A stretch of DNA of 64,000 nucleotides from Clostridium thermobutyricum (GCA_016842005.1 JAENYD010000006.1:42272-106271); one strand, 5' to 3'; shown: positions 51,425 through 61,894, counted from the first letter of the stretch. Program-made: numbers and translations. Notes: generated from the letters alone by a model not told the origin.

Positions 51425-51568
51425 TTGGTTATCCTTTTCACACTCCTGATTTCCTACTGTACACGAAGTTTTGCATGCAGACTGACAGGAAGCCTGGCAC
51501 TCTCCGCATCCGCCTTTTTCCACCGACTTAACAAGGGTGGCTTCGTTTATGGTTTTAATATGTTTCAT
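51422..51568 (-). CDS. scfA: SCIFF ranthipeptide precursor (six cysteines in forty-five residues)
   Basis: 48-residue peptide, substrate of the downstream radical SAM maturase. Leader MKHIKTINEATLVKSVEKGG, core CGECQASCQSACKTSCTVGN, tail QECEKDNQ. Six core cysteines plus one near the end; the Thr before the fifth and the spacing C-x2-C-x3-C-x3-C-x3-C match the SCIFF family. Found by translating the gap between two longer genes. Start preceded by AGGAGGCGTATAACG. The function of mature SCIFF is unknown. Confidence 0.95.
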   Translation of the reverse strand: MKHIKTINEATLVKSVEKGGCGECQASCQSACKTSCTVGNQECEKDNQ

Positions 51569-51645
51569 CGTTATACGCCTCCTGACCCTATGTATTTCCT
51601 ATAAGATTATAGCATAATGTATTATGTATTTAAAGCCATTTTGGT

Positions 51646-52035
51646 CTACTTTATCAGATTTATACCTATCATTCCCCCTATTGCTCCCACCACAATGCCA
51701 AGCAGTATCTTTGCGGCAGCATATTTATCAAAGGTGAATCCGTCAACTGCTATCCAGCTGATCAGCAAAAAAACCACCATGTATAGCACACCTGTAATTA
51801 TACCATAAAGCCATCCCCTGTAGCGCGATTTCATGGCTGCGGTTGCCCCTGTTATGACAAGACCGGTAATGATAATAATCTGTGTAATCAGTGGAACAAC
51901 ATTCTCCGACAGGCTGGTAAAAGTAATCAGCAGCGCCAGAATTAGAAAACATATGAGTGAGAAGATATATCCAATCATTACCGACTTCAGCATAATGGAC
52001 ACCCTTAGTCTGTTGTCGCCGTGATTTCCCTTCAT
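51646..52035 (-). CDS. TIGR04086 family membrane protein
   Basis: 129 residues from the ATG after GGAGGGATTCTG. Four predicted helices: SVMIGYIFSLICFLILALLI (about 14-33), VPLITQIIIITGLVITGATA, YGIITGVLYMVVFLLISWIA, AKILLGIVVGAIGGMIGINLIK. The family is widespread in Clostridia and lies next to yajC and the SCIFF genes; its function is not known. Frame extends upstream but without a ribosome site. Confidence 0.85.
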   Translation of the reverse strand: MKGNHGDNRLRVSIMLKSVMIGYIFSLICFLILALLITFTSLSENVVPLITQIIIITGLVITGATAAMKSRYRGWLYGIITGVLYMVVFLLISWIAVDGFTFDKYAAAKILLGIVVGAIGGMIGINLIK

Positions 52036-52327
52036 CAGAATCCCTCCAAATATTATTCTTACTGCAAATTTATGCTTTAGTACGGTTTTTATTACTACTT
52101 TATACATTTGTATGCATTCTGTATCAGTAATACCATCTACCGTCACCATTATGTCAGGCGTAATACTGGTACAAAAATCAAACAAGACACTGCTCCAAAC
52201 AATGAATAGAACAAAGGAATAGCATGGCCGGACGCACGTAAAAATATAAAGCCTCTGCCCCTGCAGAGGTTTTATATTTCTTAAACATTTTTGTTAGCTG
52301 TTTATATGCCGAGCTTATAGTTTCAGC
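52036..52327. other. Intergenic between yajC and the TIGR04086 gene
   Basis: About 290 bases. It includes a strong hairpin (52244-52276) ending the yajC unit: AAACCTCTGCAGGGGCAGAGGC with A/T flanks on both sides. The remainder holds no gene; it presumably carries the promoter for TIGR04086-scfA-scfB. Confidence 0.6.
52244..52276. terminator. Terminator after yajC
   Basis: AAAGCCTCTGCCCCTGCAGAGG and TTTTATATTT form a hairpin, with A or T runs on either side. Confidence 0.75.
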
Positions 52328-52603
52328 TTATTCTGCCTCCTGTTGGTTTGTTACGCTGGCTACTCCCCATCTCATAAACTTCAGCTTGGTTTTGTCTGCC
52401 CCGACTTCAACGGTAAGGACATCTTCTTTAATAGCGGTTATTTTACCAACTACACCACCTATGGTGATTATTTCATCTCCTACTCTCAGGTTTTCCCTCA
52501 TTTCCTTTATCCTCTTCTCTTTCTTCCTTTGAGGAGCTATCAACAGAAAATAAAATACAACCAGTAACAGTATAGGAAAACCAAACTGCTGAATAAATTG
52601 CAC
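52328..52603 (-). CDS. yajC: Preprotein translocase subunit YajC
   Basis: Small Sec-associated membrane protein, 91 residues. One helix, FGFPILLLVVFYFLLIAPQ (about 7-25), then RKKEKRIKEMRENLRVGDEI and ITIGGVVGKITAIKEDVLTV, the standard YajC soluble part. Order tgt-yajC-(...)-secD-secF is usual, here separated by the SCIFF genes. Confidence 0.95.
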   Translation of the reverse strand: MQFIQQFGFPILLLVVFYFLLIAPQRKKEKRIKEMRENLRVGDEIITIGGVVGKITAIKEDVLTVEVGADKTKLKFMRWGVASVTNQQEAE

Positions 52604-52666
52604 CTGTATTCCTCCTTTGTCTTAATTTACCCTAATACTAATTCGCCAAAAACCTCTCAATTCCTT

Positions 52667-53833
<1,167 letters not shown>

Positions 53834-53850
53834 TTAGCCTTCCATCATCC

Positions 53851-54876
53851 TTAAACTATCAGCATTGCGTCCCCAAAACTGAAAAATCTATACTTTTCCC
53901 TGACTGCAGCGCTGTATGCCTCCATGATTTTATCCCTTCCGGCAAATGCACTGACAAGCATAATAAGTGTTGATTCGGGCAGATGGAAATTGGTTATCAG
54001 GGCATCCACCACTTTAAACCTGTAACCGGGGTATATAAATATATCGGTCCACCCCTCCCCTTCATTCACCCTGCCGTCATCCCGGGACACCGTTTCCAGG
54101 GTTCTGCAGGCTGTAGTCCCTGCTGCAAAGACTTTCCCCTTTTTTTCAATAACACTGTTTATGACCGCCGCAGCGGATTTTTCAATCCTGTAATACTCGG
54201 AATGCATCCGGTGGTCTTCCACCATATCCGTCTTAACGGGACGAAATGTCCCCAGACCCACATGCAGAGTTATATAGACCAGTTTTACGCCTTTCTTCTC
54301 TATCTTATCCAGAAGGTCCCCGGTAAAATGCAGACCGGCAGTGGGGGCTGCTGCCGACCCCTTTTCCCTGGAGTAAACGGTCTGGTATCTTTCGGCGTCT
54401 TCCAGTTCTTCTCTGATATAAGGAGGCAAGGGCACATTACCCAGCCTGTCCAGCAGCTGTTCAAAAACACCGTCATATTCAAACCTGACAATCCTGCCTC
54501 CGGCAGGAGTGCTTTCAAGCACTTCGGCTGTCAATTCCCCCTCCCCGAATACAAACTTTCTACCCGTCCTGGCCCTTTTACCGGGCTTCACCAGCACTTC
54601 CCATCTGTCCCTGTCCAGCCGCTTCAATAATACAAATTCAATTTTGCCGCCTGTATTCATTTTCCGCCCAATCAAACGGGCAGGGATTACCCGGGTGTCG
54701 TTAAGCACCAGGCAATCCCCTGGCTGAAAATAATCAATAACTTCTTTAAAAATTCTATGGTCTATCTTACCCGAATGACGGTCCAGTACCATCAACCTGG
54801 ACATATCCCTCCGGGGTAAAGGTCTCTGCGCAATAAGCTCTTCCGGCAGATAATAATCAAAGTCTTTTACCCGCAA
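53851..54876 (-). CDS. queA: S-adenosylmethionine:tRNA ribosyltransferase-isomerase
   Basis: Makes epoxyqueuosine in tRNA. 341 residues from TTG (chosen after AAGGGG at ideal spacing; then [19 protein letters not shown]). [17 protein letters not shown], '[17 protein letters not shown]', '[24 protein letters not shown]', and [19 protein letters not shown] near the C-terminus are all typical. Overlaps nothing essential; spoIID lies 17 bases upstream. Confidence 0.96.
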   Translation of the reverse strand: MRVKDFDYYLPEELIAQRPLPRRDMSRLMVLDRHSGKIDHRIFKEVIDYFQPGDCLVLNDTRVIPARLIGRKMNTGGKIEFVLLKRLDRDRWEVLVKPGKRARTGRKFVFGEGELTAEVLESTPAGGRIVRFEYDGVFEQLLDRLGNVPLPPYIREELEDAERYQTVYSREKGSAAAPTAGLHFTGDLLDKIEKKGVKLVYITLHVGLGTFRPVKTDMVEDHRMHSEYYRIEKSAAAVINSVIEKKGKVFAAGTTACRTLETVSRDDGRVNEGEGWTDIFIYPGYRFKVVDALITNFHLPESTLIMLVSAFAGRDKIMEAYSAAVREKYRFFSFGDAMLIV

Positions 54877-54893
54877 TTGTGTCAACCCCTTGT

Positions 54894-56540
54894 CTACTCT
54901 ACAGTGCATCCCTGGTAATAGTATTGTAGAATATCAACATAACTATACCCTGCTTCCGCCATACCCTTTGCACCCCACTGGCTCATCCCCAGACCGTGTC
55001 CCCAGCCTTTTCCGCTGAAAATAAATTTGCTGGGATATTTACTGACCACCGAATAGTCATTGCCATTATAAATCTTCAGTAGATCCGGCCCGTCAGCAAG
55101 AGACTTTACCCCGCTTGCAGTAACAGCACAGGCATCTGTACTCCTGACCTTCTGAACAGGCTGCCCGATCTGACCGAGAACAAGTAAGTCAGCATCTGTC
55201 TTAACAGTAAACATTGTACTCTTCAGTTCGTCATACCCAAAAACCGCCCTGCTCTTTTCCTTTTCCAGTATGGTACTTCCCCGGGAACCCTGTATAGTCA
55301 TGGAAAGAGATCTGCCGGCAGGAGTATACTTATCAACCCTGACATCCCGCACAAAGCCTACGTCTATCCCGTGTTCCGCCAGTACAGCCTTTATCTCATC
55401 GGGAGTGTATTCTCTCTGCCAGGCATTATGGGGAGAACCTTCAGAAAATTTATCTTCCACCCCTTTTATATAGGGCAGGGAAATACTCCATACATTTTCT
55501 GCATTTTCTGTATATCCTCCGCTGCTGGCATGAAAAAATGCTGCAATGGGTCTACCTTCATAAAGTATCACCCTGCCATCGGTCAGGTCCACTGCCATAT
55601 TGCTGTTCTCTTTTTCCCAGTCGTATCCGCCGTACACCTGGCAGTCTGTAGTTGTACATACATCAAACCCATATTCACTGTGCTTTCCCATATTGACAAG
55701 GGCATAATTCCTGGCCGCTACCGCCTGTGCCTTGAGGGCTTCAATATGCCAGTCTGGATCCATTTCCCTCGATACCACACCATAAAGATACTCCTGCATG
55801 GAAAGGGTGTTCACTACTGTAATATTTCCCCCTGCGTGTCGCTTGAATTCTATATCCCCCCTGAAATTCCTCCCATCCACGTCAACCAGAGGAATTGTAT
55901 CTGCCTGTCCCACAGACCTGCCTACCAGAAAGTATTCTTTGCCTTCAAATACAAACAATACCTTTCCTGATTTGTCGTTGACCTGTATCCTGCCCCCGGT
56001 GGGATATACGGGATATAAGGCAAAATCATCCCCCAGTATGGACCCCAGTTTATTCATTTCTTGCTTCATTCTGTCAATGGAGGTATACCTTCCTGTCCAT
56101 ATCCGCCAGCCGTTGTCAAAAACAGGATATGCTTCAATACCTTTATCTTTCATTTCTTTAAGAAGCAGTTCGGACTGTTCTTTTCGAGAAAAAGTTCCCA
56201 GTATTTGAATGTGATAAGGCCCATAGTAACTGTTTTGGGAATTCCCCACTTCATCGGCCTGTACTTCAATAAAAAGCCCTTTATTCTCCATAAAGAAACT
56301 GTCTTTTCTTACAGTAAGTTGCTCAGAATACGGATAAGAAAAGAGCCCTATGAAACTCTCCCCTTCCCTGTAGCCGAATTCCAGTCCGAAAGTCGAGCTG
56401 ACCCTCACCGCAGCAGGCGCAGTATTATCATACTTCAATCCCACCCGGATACTGTCTGGAATACTCACTTCTGCCTGTATTACTGCAGCACGAAATATAA
56501 TAAAGACTGTCAGCACAGCCGGCAGTATTTTCCACCTCAT
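54894..56540 (-). CDS. SpoIID/LytB-domain protein with SPOR-like repeat
   Basis: Probable peptidoglycan lytic transglycosylase of the SpoIID family, exported. 548 residues from the ATG after AGGAGGGCTCTTAAC; signal peptide [20 protein letters not shown]. Middle part has a SPOR-like region ([20 protein letters not shown], near 107-126). The SpoIID domain begins near 230: [44 protein letters not shown], with the catalytic-type Glu, and ends [21 protein letters not shown] longer upstream frame has no ribosome site and is not used. A role in engulfment or in lytic remodelling is possible. Confidence 0.9.
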   Translation of the reverse strand: MRWKILPAVLTVFIIFRAAVIQAEVSIPDSIRVGLKYDNTAPAAVRVSSTFGLEFGYREGESFIGLFSYPYSEQLTVRKDSFFMENKGLFIEVQADEVGNSQNSYYGPYHIQILGTFSRKEQSELLLKEMKDKGIEAYPVFDNGWRIWTGRYTSIDRMKQEMNKLGSILGDDFALYPVYPTGGRIQVNDKSGKVLFVFEGKEYFLVGRSVGQADTIPLVDVDGRNFRGDIEFKRHAGGNITVVNTLSMQEYLYGVVSREMDPDWHIEALKAQAVAARNYALVNMGKHSEYGFDVCTTTDCQVYGGYDWEKENSNMAVDLTDGRVILYEGRPIAAFFHASSGGYTENAENVWSISLPYIKGVEDKFSEGSPHNAWQREYTPDEIKAVLAEHGIDVGFVRDVRVDKYTPAGRSLSMTIQGSRGSTILEKEKSRAVFGYDELKSTMFTVKTDADLLVLGQIGQPVQKVRSTDACAVTASGVKSLADGPDLLKIYNGNDYSVVSKYPSKFIFSGKGWGHGLGMSQWGAKGMAEAGYSYVDILQYYYQGCTVE

Positions 56541-56624
56541 GTTAAGAGCCCTCCTGTTGTATAGATATGTATAACTATTCGACAAAAAGGCCCTTATTCC
56601 TCTGCCGTGATAAAAAACCATACG

Positions 56625-56653
56625 CAAAAAAGAAACCCGCTGCTGCGGGCCCA
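56625..56653 (-). terminator. Terminator after rsgI
   Basis: Minus-strand GCCCGCAGCAGCGGG followed by TTTCTTTTTTGCG. Confidence 0.8.
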
Positions 56654-56655
56654 TT

Positions 56656-57891
56656 CTACCGGAAAAGTGCAGTAAATATCTCCTCTGCCATGGAACTTTT
56701 CCCTTTATTTCTGTTTTTACCCGATTCGCTATTCTGACGCTTGCCATTGTTCTCTCTCTCTTCATCTTCCCGTTGCTTACCCTTTTCGGGATTGTCTTCG
56801 TCATCTACCCATGGCGGTCCCTGCTCATCATTTCCATCTTCATCATTTTTGTCTTCATCGTCTTCATCGTCTTGGTCAAAGGGTTTATCTTTAGACCTTT
56901 CATCAATCCTGTCTTTTATCTTTTCACCCATACCGGGATTCTCTTTATCCTTCTTTCCCTGATCCGGGGTTTTATCGTCCCTGCCCCTGTCCTTGTCAGA
57001 TGCTTCTTCCCTGTTTTGGTTCCCCTCATTATCACGGTCATTTTCCGACTTATTATCCCTCTCATCTTCATCCTTCTTTAACTTCTCTTCCTTGGTTTTT
57101 TCCCGCTGCTTTTCCAAAAGCCGGTTCATCTCTTCCCTGGTCTTACGGGCATGTTTTATAATATCTTCCGCATTTCTTCCCTCTTTCTCAAACACCTCTG
57201 ATATCGAAAGGGATTTCATATCTTCGATATCGATATCCATGCCTTCACTGTTTGCTTCCAGAAGCAGCAACAATTTGCCCGAGGATATGCCTGATTTTTC
57301 CGCCTCTGCCCTGATTTCCTTGGTTGCATTAAGGACGTTCACCTGCGCAGGGATATTTTTTTCATCGACTACCTGGTTCACAGCTTCCTCCACTGTTTTC
57401 TCAAGGGATGGGTTTTCCTCCCCTTCCATTACCGTTGTTACTATGATATGGTTTTTGTTCTCCTCACTGACATATCCCATTTCATAGGACTTTGAAGTAA
57501 AGTATCTTATCCCTTCTTCCAGGTTCTTCCCATTCAATTCAAAACCCTCAAGCACTTTCTGCCCGTCGCTGTTCAAAGCCCTGACGTCAATTATCCTGTC
57601 ATACCTGTTTATGGTGAATTCCACACCGGGATTGATGTCCAGTTGGACATAGGCATATGCCTTATGACTCATCTCCATTAAATTTACAAAAACCGGTACT
57701 AGAAGGAGCAGCACAACAGCAGCGGCAATGGCACCAAACCTGTATACAGAGGATACTCTGGGAACATTGAACTCAATCTCCTGACCCAGCCTGTACTCCC
57801 CACCGGAAACCGCCACCTTTTTGAATTCTCCTTCCGGGGTAAGAACTATCAGATTTCTACCGCTTTTTTCGACTACAATACCTTTCTCCAT
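56656..57891 (-). CDS. rsgI: Anti-sigma-I factor RsgI with a long charged C-terminal tail
   Basis: Membrane anti-sigma factor for SigI. The ATG follows AGGGGTTGAGAACA; an overlapping TTG three codons earlier is also possible. N-terminal RsgI domain (about 1-48, EKGIVVEKSGRNLIVLTPEG, GQEIEFNVPR), one helix (about 53-74, GAIAAAVVLLLLVPVFVNLM), then the periplasm-side domain (VQLDINPGVEFTINRYDRII, about 84-230). From about 255 on the tail is low-complexity and extremely charged (Asp/Glu/Lys/Arg/Asn, for example DEDDEDKNDEDGNDEQG), with no carbohydrate-binding module. It may sense wall charge or metal; this is inference. Confidence 0.92.
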   Translation of the reverse strand: MEKGIVVEKSGRNLIVLTPEGEFKKVAVSGGEYRLGQEIEFNVPRVSSVYRFGAIAAAVVLLLLVPVFVNLMEMSHKAYAYVQLDINPGVEFTINRYDRIIDVRALNSDGQKVLEGFELNGKNLEEGIRYFTSKSYEMGYVSEENKNHIIVTTVMEGEENPSLEKTVEEAVNQVVDEKNIPAQVNVLNATKEIRAEAEKSGISSGKLLLLLEANSEGMDIDIEDMKSLSISEVFEKEGRNAEDIIKHARKTREEMNRLLEKQREKTKEEKLKKDEDERDNKSENDRDNEGNQNREEASDKDRGRDDKTPDQGKKDKENPGMGEKIKDRIDERSKDKPFDQDDEDDEDKNDEDGNDEQGPPWVDDEDNPEKGKQREDEERENNGKRQNSESGKNRNKGKSSMAEEIFTALFR

Positions 57892-57896
57892 TGTTC

Positions 57897-58613
57897 TCAA
57901 CCCCTGTCACCCCCTGATATATAGCCTCGCAAATAACTGTAATCCCCCATCAGCACCAGTGCGATTGCTATGATATATTTCCTGTTTCTTTCCAGAGTTT
58001 TCCTGCTTACATTGGATTTCTGCTCCAGTTCCTTCAGAGGGAGCAATCTGTTTTTCATCAGGTAGTGTGTAAGGTCCTGGTCTCCCGCAATCAATCTTGC
58101 TACATCCTTCGCCCTGTCCCTGGCATCTTTTTTGCCGGGCGAAATCTTCACAAGCTGGTCAAAGGATATGCCGAATTCTTCCAAGGTCCTGCGATATTCC
58201 AGTATTTCATTCTGTATTTCCATTTGCCGGACCTGGTCTCCGAATCTCTTTTCGGACAGTTCATATTCCATGTAGGAGTTTTCGTTCTCCAGGACCGTCA
58301 TGGGCAGCTCTCTGTATTTCTTTTTGTTTTTCCTGTAGTGGTCAACCAACCGTCTGCGAATGACTGTCCTGGCAAAGGAAAAGAATGATATGCCCCTTGT
58401 ACTGTCATAACTGTCAATAGCCTCGTTGAATGCCAGCAGGCTGACGCTGAATTCCTCATCCTTGCCCGGATCTATGTACTTGTTTGAATACTCGGAGGCA
58501 GTCTTTAATATGAAGGGGGTGTATTGTTCTATGATCCTGTTCCTCTTTTCGGTATTATTCCTGGCTTCTTCCAGGGCAGTCATCAAATTCTCCACACCCG
58601 CACCTCGCTTCAC
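57897..58613 (-). CDS. sigI: RNA polymerase sigma factor SigI
   Basis: Alternative sigma factor controlled by RsgI. 238 residues from GTG; internal GTG or ATG codons close by make the exact start uncertain. Region 2-like part: EEFSVSLLAFNEAIDSYDSTRGISFFSFARTVIRRRLVDHYRK (about 52-95). A C-terminal SigI-specific helix-turn-helix lies near 195-225 (LKELEQKSNVSRKTLERNRKYIIAIALVLMGDYSYLRGYI). Its stop is immediately followed by rsgI. Homologues respond to heat or polysaccharides. Confidence 0.95.
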   Translation of the reverse strand: MKRGAGVENLMTALEEARNNTEKRNRIIEQYTPFILKTASEYSNKYIDPGKDEEFSVSLLAFNEAIDSYDSTRGISFFSFARTVIRRRLVDHYRKNKKKYRELPMTVLENENSYMEYELSEKRFGDQVRQMEIQNEILEYRRTLEEFGISFDQLVKISPGKKDARDRAKDVARLIAGDQDLTHYLMKNRLLPLKELEQKSNVSRKTLERNRKYIIAIALVLMGDYSYLRGYISGGDRG

Positions 58614-58621
58614 TATAATTA

Positions 58622-58650
58622 TTCGTAACTACTGTTGTTTATATGGGGGT
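58622..58650 (-). promoter_or_regulatory. Probable SigI-dependent autoregulatory promoter
   Basis: On the minus strand, ACCCCC and CGAA with 19 bases between them, just upstream of sigI. C-rich -35 and CGAA -10 are the elements described for SigI promoters in Bacillus and Clostridium. The assignment rests on these short motifs and on position. Confidence 0.55.
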
Positions 58651-58699
58651 AGTTTATTGTGACCCCATAAGCATCACCATGCTAATGACATAATTATCA

Positions 58700-58918
58700 T
58701 TACCGGCGCAGGAACAAGTTCAAAAACAGCGTTAACAGCAGACTGATAACAATTGAAGTTACCAGCGGGAAATAGAATGTAAAACTGCCCCTTTTCACAA
58801 AGATATCTCCCGGTAGCCTGCCCAGCCCGATTTTCCCGCCAAGCAGCAGAGCGCCTCCGATTACAAGCATAACAAGGCCCACTATTAAAAGCATCCTGCC
58901 GATCCCTTCAATACCCAT
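58700..58918 (-). CDS. DUF2905 family small membrane protein
   Basis: 72 residues; ATG chosen over GTG two codons upstream because GGAGAGGAG is correctly spaced. Two helices, MLLIVGLVMLVIGGALLLGG and FPLVTSIVISLLLTLFLNLF, around a loop with LGRLPGDIFVKRGSFTFYFP, the DUF2905 signature. Common directly downstream of ruvB in Clostridia. No known function. Confidence 0.88.
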   Translation of the reverse strand: MGIEGIGRMLLIVGLVMLVIGGALLLGGKIGLGRLPGDIFVKRGSFTFYFPLVTSIVISLLLTLFLNLFLRR

Positions 58919-58923
58919 TAACA

Positions 58924-59928
58924 CTACTCCTCTCCCTTTACAATCTTTCCCAGGTGCGCATAGCCCATCCGGGTAACAACCCTTCCCCTCGGCGTCCTGT
59001 TTATGAAACCCATCTGCAGAAGAAAGGGCTCTATAACATCCGCAATGGTAGTACTTTCTTCCCCTACAGCAGCTGAAATGGTATCAAGACCCACAGGCCC
59101 TCCGTCAAACTTTTCTATCATGGTATCAAGAACCTTCCGGTCAACCTCGTCCAGACCCTTGCAGTCAACTTCAAGCAGCTCCAGGGCTTCCCGGGTTACT
59201 TTCAAGTCTATTGTACCATTTCCCCTTATCTGGGCAAAGTCCCTTATCCTTTTGAGAAGACGGTTTCCTACCCTGGGAGTACCCCTGGACCTTCCGGCAA
59301 TCTCCTCCGCCGCCTGCTCATCTATATCTATATTCAGAATGCCGGCAGAGCGGGTGATTATCTGCTCAAGGTCCTTATCCGAATAAAAATCCAGCCTGGA
59401 AATAATCCCGAACCTGTCCCGCAGTGGAGAAGTAAGCATGCCTGCTCTCGTAGTGGCGCCTACCAGAGTGAACCGGGGCAGGTCAAGCCTTACCGAACGA
59501 GCGCTGGGACCCTTGCCTATTATTATATCCAGGGCATAATCCTCCATGGCCGGATATAGAATTTCTTCAACATTCCTGTTCAACCGGTGAATTTCATCTA
59601 TGAAAAGCACATCGTTCTCAGACAGGTTTGTGAGTATAGCAGCCAGGTCTCCCGGTTTTTCAATGGCGGGGCCTGAAGTAATCCTTATATTTACACCCAG
59701 CTCATTGGCTATAATGGTGGAAAGTGTAGTTTTGCCCAGACCGGGAGGCCCGTATAGCAGAACATGGTCAAGAGATTCTCTCCTTTCCTTTGCAGCCTCA
59801 ATAAATATGGAAAGCTTCTCCTTAACCTTGTCCTGGCCTATATATTCAGAAAGATATCGTGGCCTTAAACTCGCTTCAAGTACGCCTTCTTCTTCTTTAA
59901 ACCGAACAGATATTATTCTTTCGTCCAT
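58924..59928 (-). CDS. ruvB: Holliday junction helicase motor RuvB
   Basis: AAA+ motor of branch migration, 334 residues. [19 protein letters not shown], Walker [18 protein letters not shown] (about 58-74), Walker [18 protein letters not shown], sensor '[20 protein letters not shown]', C-terminal winged helix ([38 protein letters not shown]). In operon with ruvA and ruvC. Confidence 0.98.
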   Translation of the reverse strand: MDERIISVRFKEEEGVLEASLRPRYLSEYIGQDKVKEKLSIFIEAAKERRESLDHVLLYGPPGLGKTTLSTIIANELGVNIRITSGPAIEKPGDLAAILTNLSENDVLFIDEIHRLNRNVEEILYPAMEDYALDIIIGKGPSARSVRLDLPRFTLVGATTRAGMLTSPLRDRFGIISRLDFYSDKDLEQIITRSAGILNIDIDEQAAEEIAGRSRGTPRVGNRLLKRIRDFAQIRGNGTIDLKVTREALELLEVDCKGLDEVDRKVLDTMIEKFDGGPVGLDTISAAVGEESTTIADVIEPFLLQMGFINRTPRGRVVTRMGYAHLGKIVKGEE

Positions 59929-59949
59929 TGCCCTTCCGCTCCTCGTACT

Positions 59950-60528
59950 TTATGATTTGAGCCGTTTCAGACCCATTTTTATCAGTTGTGCCGTGTCCCC
60001 ATCCATATCGATATCCGACAGGGCCTTTTTCACCTGGAAGGCATTAAATCCCAGAGCAACCAGTGCTTCGGCTGCTTCTCTCTTATTTTCTGATACGCTG
60101 TCATATGCATATTCTTCTTCCGGGACCAGGAACACCTTATCCTTCAATTCAAGGACTATACGCTGGGCTGTCTTCGGCCCTATTCCCGGTATTCTCCTCA
60201 AATGCTCCACATCACCGCTGACAACGGCGCTGCAGAAGGCTGAGGGGGTCATGGCTGAAAGGACCCCGAGGGCCACTTTGGGACCCACTCCGCTCACCGT
60301 AATCAATTTCTCAAAAATATCCAGTTCTTCGGCTGTCAGAAAGCCGAAAAGGGACAGGGCATCTTCTCTCACAAGCAAATAAGTATACAAGCTGACATCT
60401 TCCCCTCTCTTTCCTATCCTTTCCAGGGTTGAAAGGGAGGTAAACACCCTGTAGCCTATCCCCCTTACATCCACGTCTATATAATCCCTGCCTATTCTTT
60501 CCACTGTTCCCTTTATGGATGAGATCAA
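59950..60528 (-). CDS. ruvA: Holliday junction-binding protein RuvA
   Basis: Tetrameric junction binder and RuvB partner, 192 residues. Start TTG chosen because CAGGAG lies 9 bases before it (an earlier TTG directly abuts that site): MISSIKGTVERIGRDYIDVD. OB domain to about 65, helix-hairpin-helix pair (TVSGVGPKVALGVLSAM, RIPGIGPKTAQRIVLEL), and the C-terminal RuvB-binding domain (EAAEALVALGFNAFQVKKAL). Confidence 0.96.
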   Translation of the reverse strand: MISSIKGTVERIGRDYIDVDVRGIGYRVFTSLSTLERIGKRGEDVSLYTYLLVREDALSLFGFLTAEELDIFEKLITVSGVGPKVALGVLSAMTPSAFCSAVVSGDVEHLRRIPGIGPKTAQRIVLELKDKVFLVPEEEYAYDSVSENKREAAEALVALGFNAFQVKKALSDIDMDGDTAQLIKMGLKRLKS

Positions 60529-60533
60529 GAAAT

Positions 60534-61028
60534 TCAACTCCTGTCCAGCAGATTTTGCATTCTATAGGAACTGCCCTGGCATAAAGCTACTGCAAGGGCA
60601 TCTGCAACGTCATCGGGTCTCGGTATCTGCTCCAGGTTCAGGAGCAGTTTCACCATCTTCTGTACCTGCTTCTTTTCTGCTCTGCCATACCCTGCAACAG
60701 CCTGTTTTACCTGTAAAGGGGTGTACTCGCGTACCTCAAGGCCTGCATTGGCTGCTGCCAGTATTGCCACTCCCCTGGCCTGCCCGATAACCATTACGGT
60801 CTTGGCGTTCTTGTTGAAAAATAACTCCTCCACCGCTGCATACCCGGGTCTGTACTCATCAAATATATCCATCAGACTGTTATAAATATATACAAGTCGC
60901 TCGGATAATGATTGTTGGGGCTCTGTAGTAATTTTACCATAACAGACCGATTTATAGCTATTGCCATGTTTATCGATAATACCATAACCTGTAATAGCTA
61001 TTCCCGGGTCTATACCAATTATTCTCAT
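60534..61028 (-). CDS. ruvC: Holliday junction resolvase RuvC
   Basis: Junction-cutting endonuclease, 164 residues from the ATG after [31 protein letters not shown] with catalytic Asp 7, [20 protein letters not shown] with the catalytic Glu, and [14 protein letters not shown] with the last acidic pair. Its stop lies just upstream of ruvA. First gene of the ruvC-ruvA-ruvB operon, with a LexA-type box in front. Confidence 0.97.
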   Translation of the reverse strand: MRIIGIDPGIAITGYGIIDKHGNSYKSVCYGKITTEPQQSLSERLVYIYNSLMDIFDEYRPGYAAVEELFFNKNAKTVMVIGQARGVAILAAANAGLEVREYTPLQVKQAVAGYGRAEKKQVQKMVKLLLNLEQIPRPDDVADALAVALCQGSSYRMQNLLDRS

Positions 61029-61045
61029 AAACACAACCTCCCATA

Positions 61046-61059
61046 CAAACATATATTCG
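61046..61059. promoter_or_regulatory. LexA (SOS) box upstream of ruvC
   Basis: CGAATATATGTTTG on the minus strand, matching 12 of 14 positions of the Gram-positive SOS box CGAACATATGTTCG. It lies 17 bases before the ruvC start and would bring the ruv genes under DNA-damage control. Confidence 0.65.
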
Positions 61060-61112
61060 ACAGAAAACCGGTATTCCCTCTTTTAGATTAATTCATTGGA
61101 ATACTGTTTTCA

Positions 61113-61143
61113 CAAAAAAAAGAACAGGAATACTGTTCTTTAA
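61113..61143 (-). terminator. Terminator after bofC
   Basis: Minus-strand AAAGAACAG-TATTC-CTGTTCTTT followed by TTTTT. Confidence 0.85.
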
Positions 61144-61206
61144 AGTAATACTTCAACTCCAAAACCAGGCTATCAGAAGTTTTATATCAGATATTAATGT
61201 ACCACG

Positions 61207-61800
61207 TTAACTTCCGAATTCTTCTAAAAATTGGTTTACTTCGTCCATATTGTCCAGGAGAATGCCTTTTCTCAAATCATGCTGGTCATTAAGCCGCAGT
61301 ATGGATACAGGTACATCTGTGATCTCCTTTAACAGGGGTTTTCCATCTTCCCCGAAGCCGTATATTGCCACATACCCATCCTGAACTCCCAGCAGATAGT
61401 GGTTGGGTGATATTCCTTCAATCTCCCGGACCATAATTACCTCATCGCTGCCAAACCGCTCAATCTCCCAGATGGAATAATAATTTTCCAGCATCTCCAG
61501 GTTATAGCCCACTATCTCCCGGGGTACTTCCTTCCGTTCCACCACTACATCGCCACATTCTGTATAATGTGATTTAAAAATCAGCCTTGTATCCCCTGAT
61601 ATTCTGTCTTCTGCGACACGGTCCACGGGCATTTCTTCCGGTTCTTCATTATCATTTTGATGCCCCAGCTCAGATATATTAAGTTTCTGGAGTTTATCCG
61701 GACTGCCTTCATGGGTCAGGACAAATCCGATCACAAATCCCCCTATCAGAAGCACGCTGCACAGGAAGGCAATATTCTTCAATTTGGTAAATCTCCTCAT
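61207..61800 (-). CDS. bofC: BofC-like forespore checkpoint protein
   Basis: Bypass-of-forespore C regulates sigma-K activation by acting on the SpoIVB protease in Bacillus. 197 residues; one N-terminal helix, IAFLCSVLLIGGFVIGFVLTHE (about 10-31), an acidic linker, and the BofC C-terminal domain: HYTECGDVVVERKEVPREIV, GYNLEMLENYYSIWEIERFG, HYLLGVQDGYVAIYGFGEDG, LLKEITDVPVSILRLNDQHD. The location beside ruvCAB is conserved. The ribosome site AGGAGG lies wholly inside a 12-bp hairpin. Confidence 0.85.
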   Translation of the reverse strand: MRRFTKLKNIAFLCSVLLIGGFVIGFVLTHEGSPDKLQKLNISELGHQNDNEEPEEMPVDRVAEDRISGDTRLIFKSHYTECGDVVVERKEVPREIVGYNLEMLENYYSIWEIERFGSDEVIMVREIEGISPNHYLLGVQDGYVAIYGFGEDGKPLLKEITDVPVSILRLNDQHDLRKGILLDNMDEVNQFLEEFGS

Positions 61801-61804
61801 AAAT

Positions 61805-61833
61805 ATACCTCCTTAGTATATCTAAGGAGGTAT
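61805..61833 (-). promoter_or_regulatory. Perfect hairpin sequestering the bofC ribosome site
   Basis: In the mRNA: ATACCTCCTTAG, loop of 5 bases (ATATA), CTAAGGAGGTAT. The AGGAGG Shine-Dalgarno (complement of 61808-61813) is entirely paired, and the ATG lies 4 bases past the stem. No T run follows, so it is not an obvious terminator. Confidence 0.7.
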
Positions 61834-61894
61834 TATTTCCAGTTTTTCTAATTATTATACTGTTCTGCCTGGTCTTTGTCTCAACAGTAAATTA

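Noticed and set aside
56541..56804. N-terminal extension of the SpoIID-domain gene
   Set aside because: The added residues run through the rsgI terminator and 3' end with no ribosome site, whereas the internal ATG has AGGAGG and opens a signal peptide.
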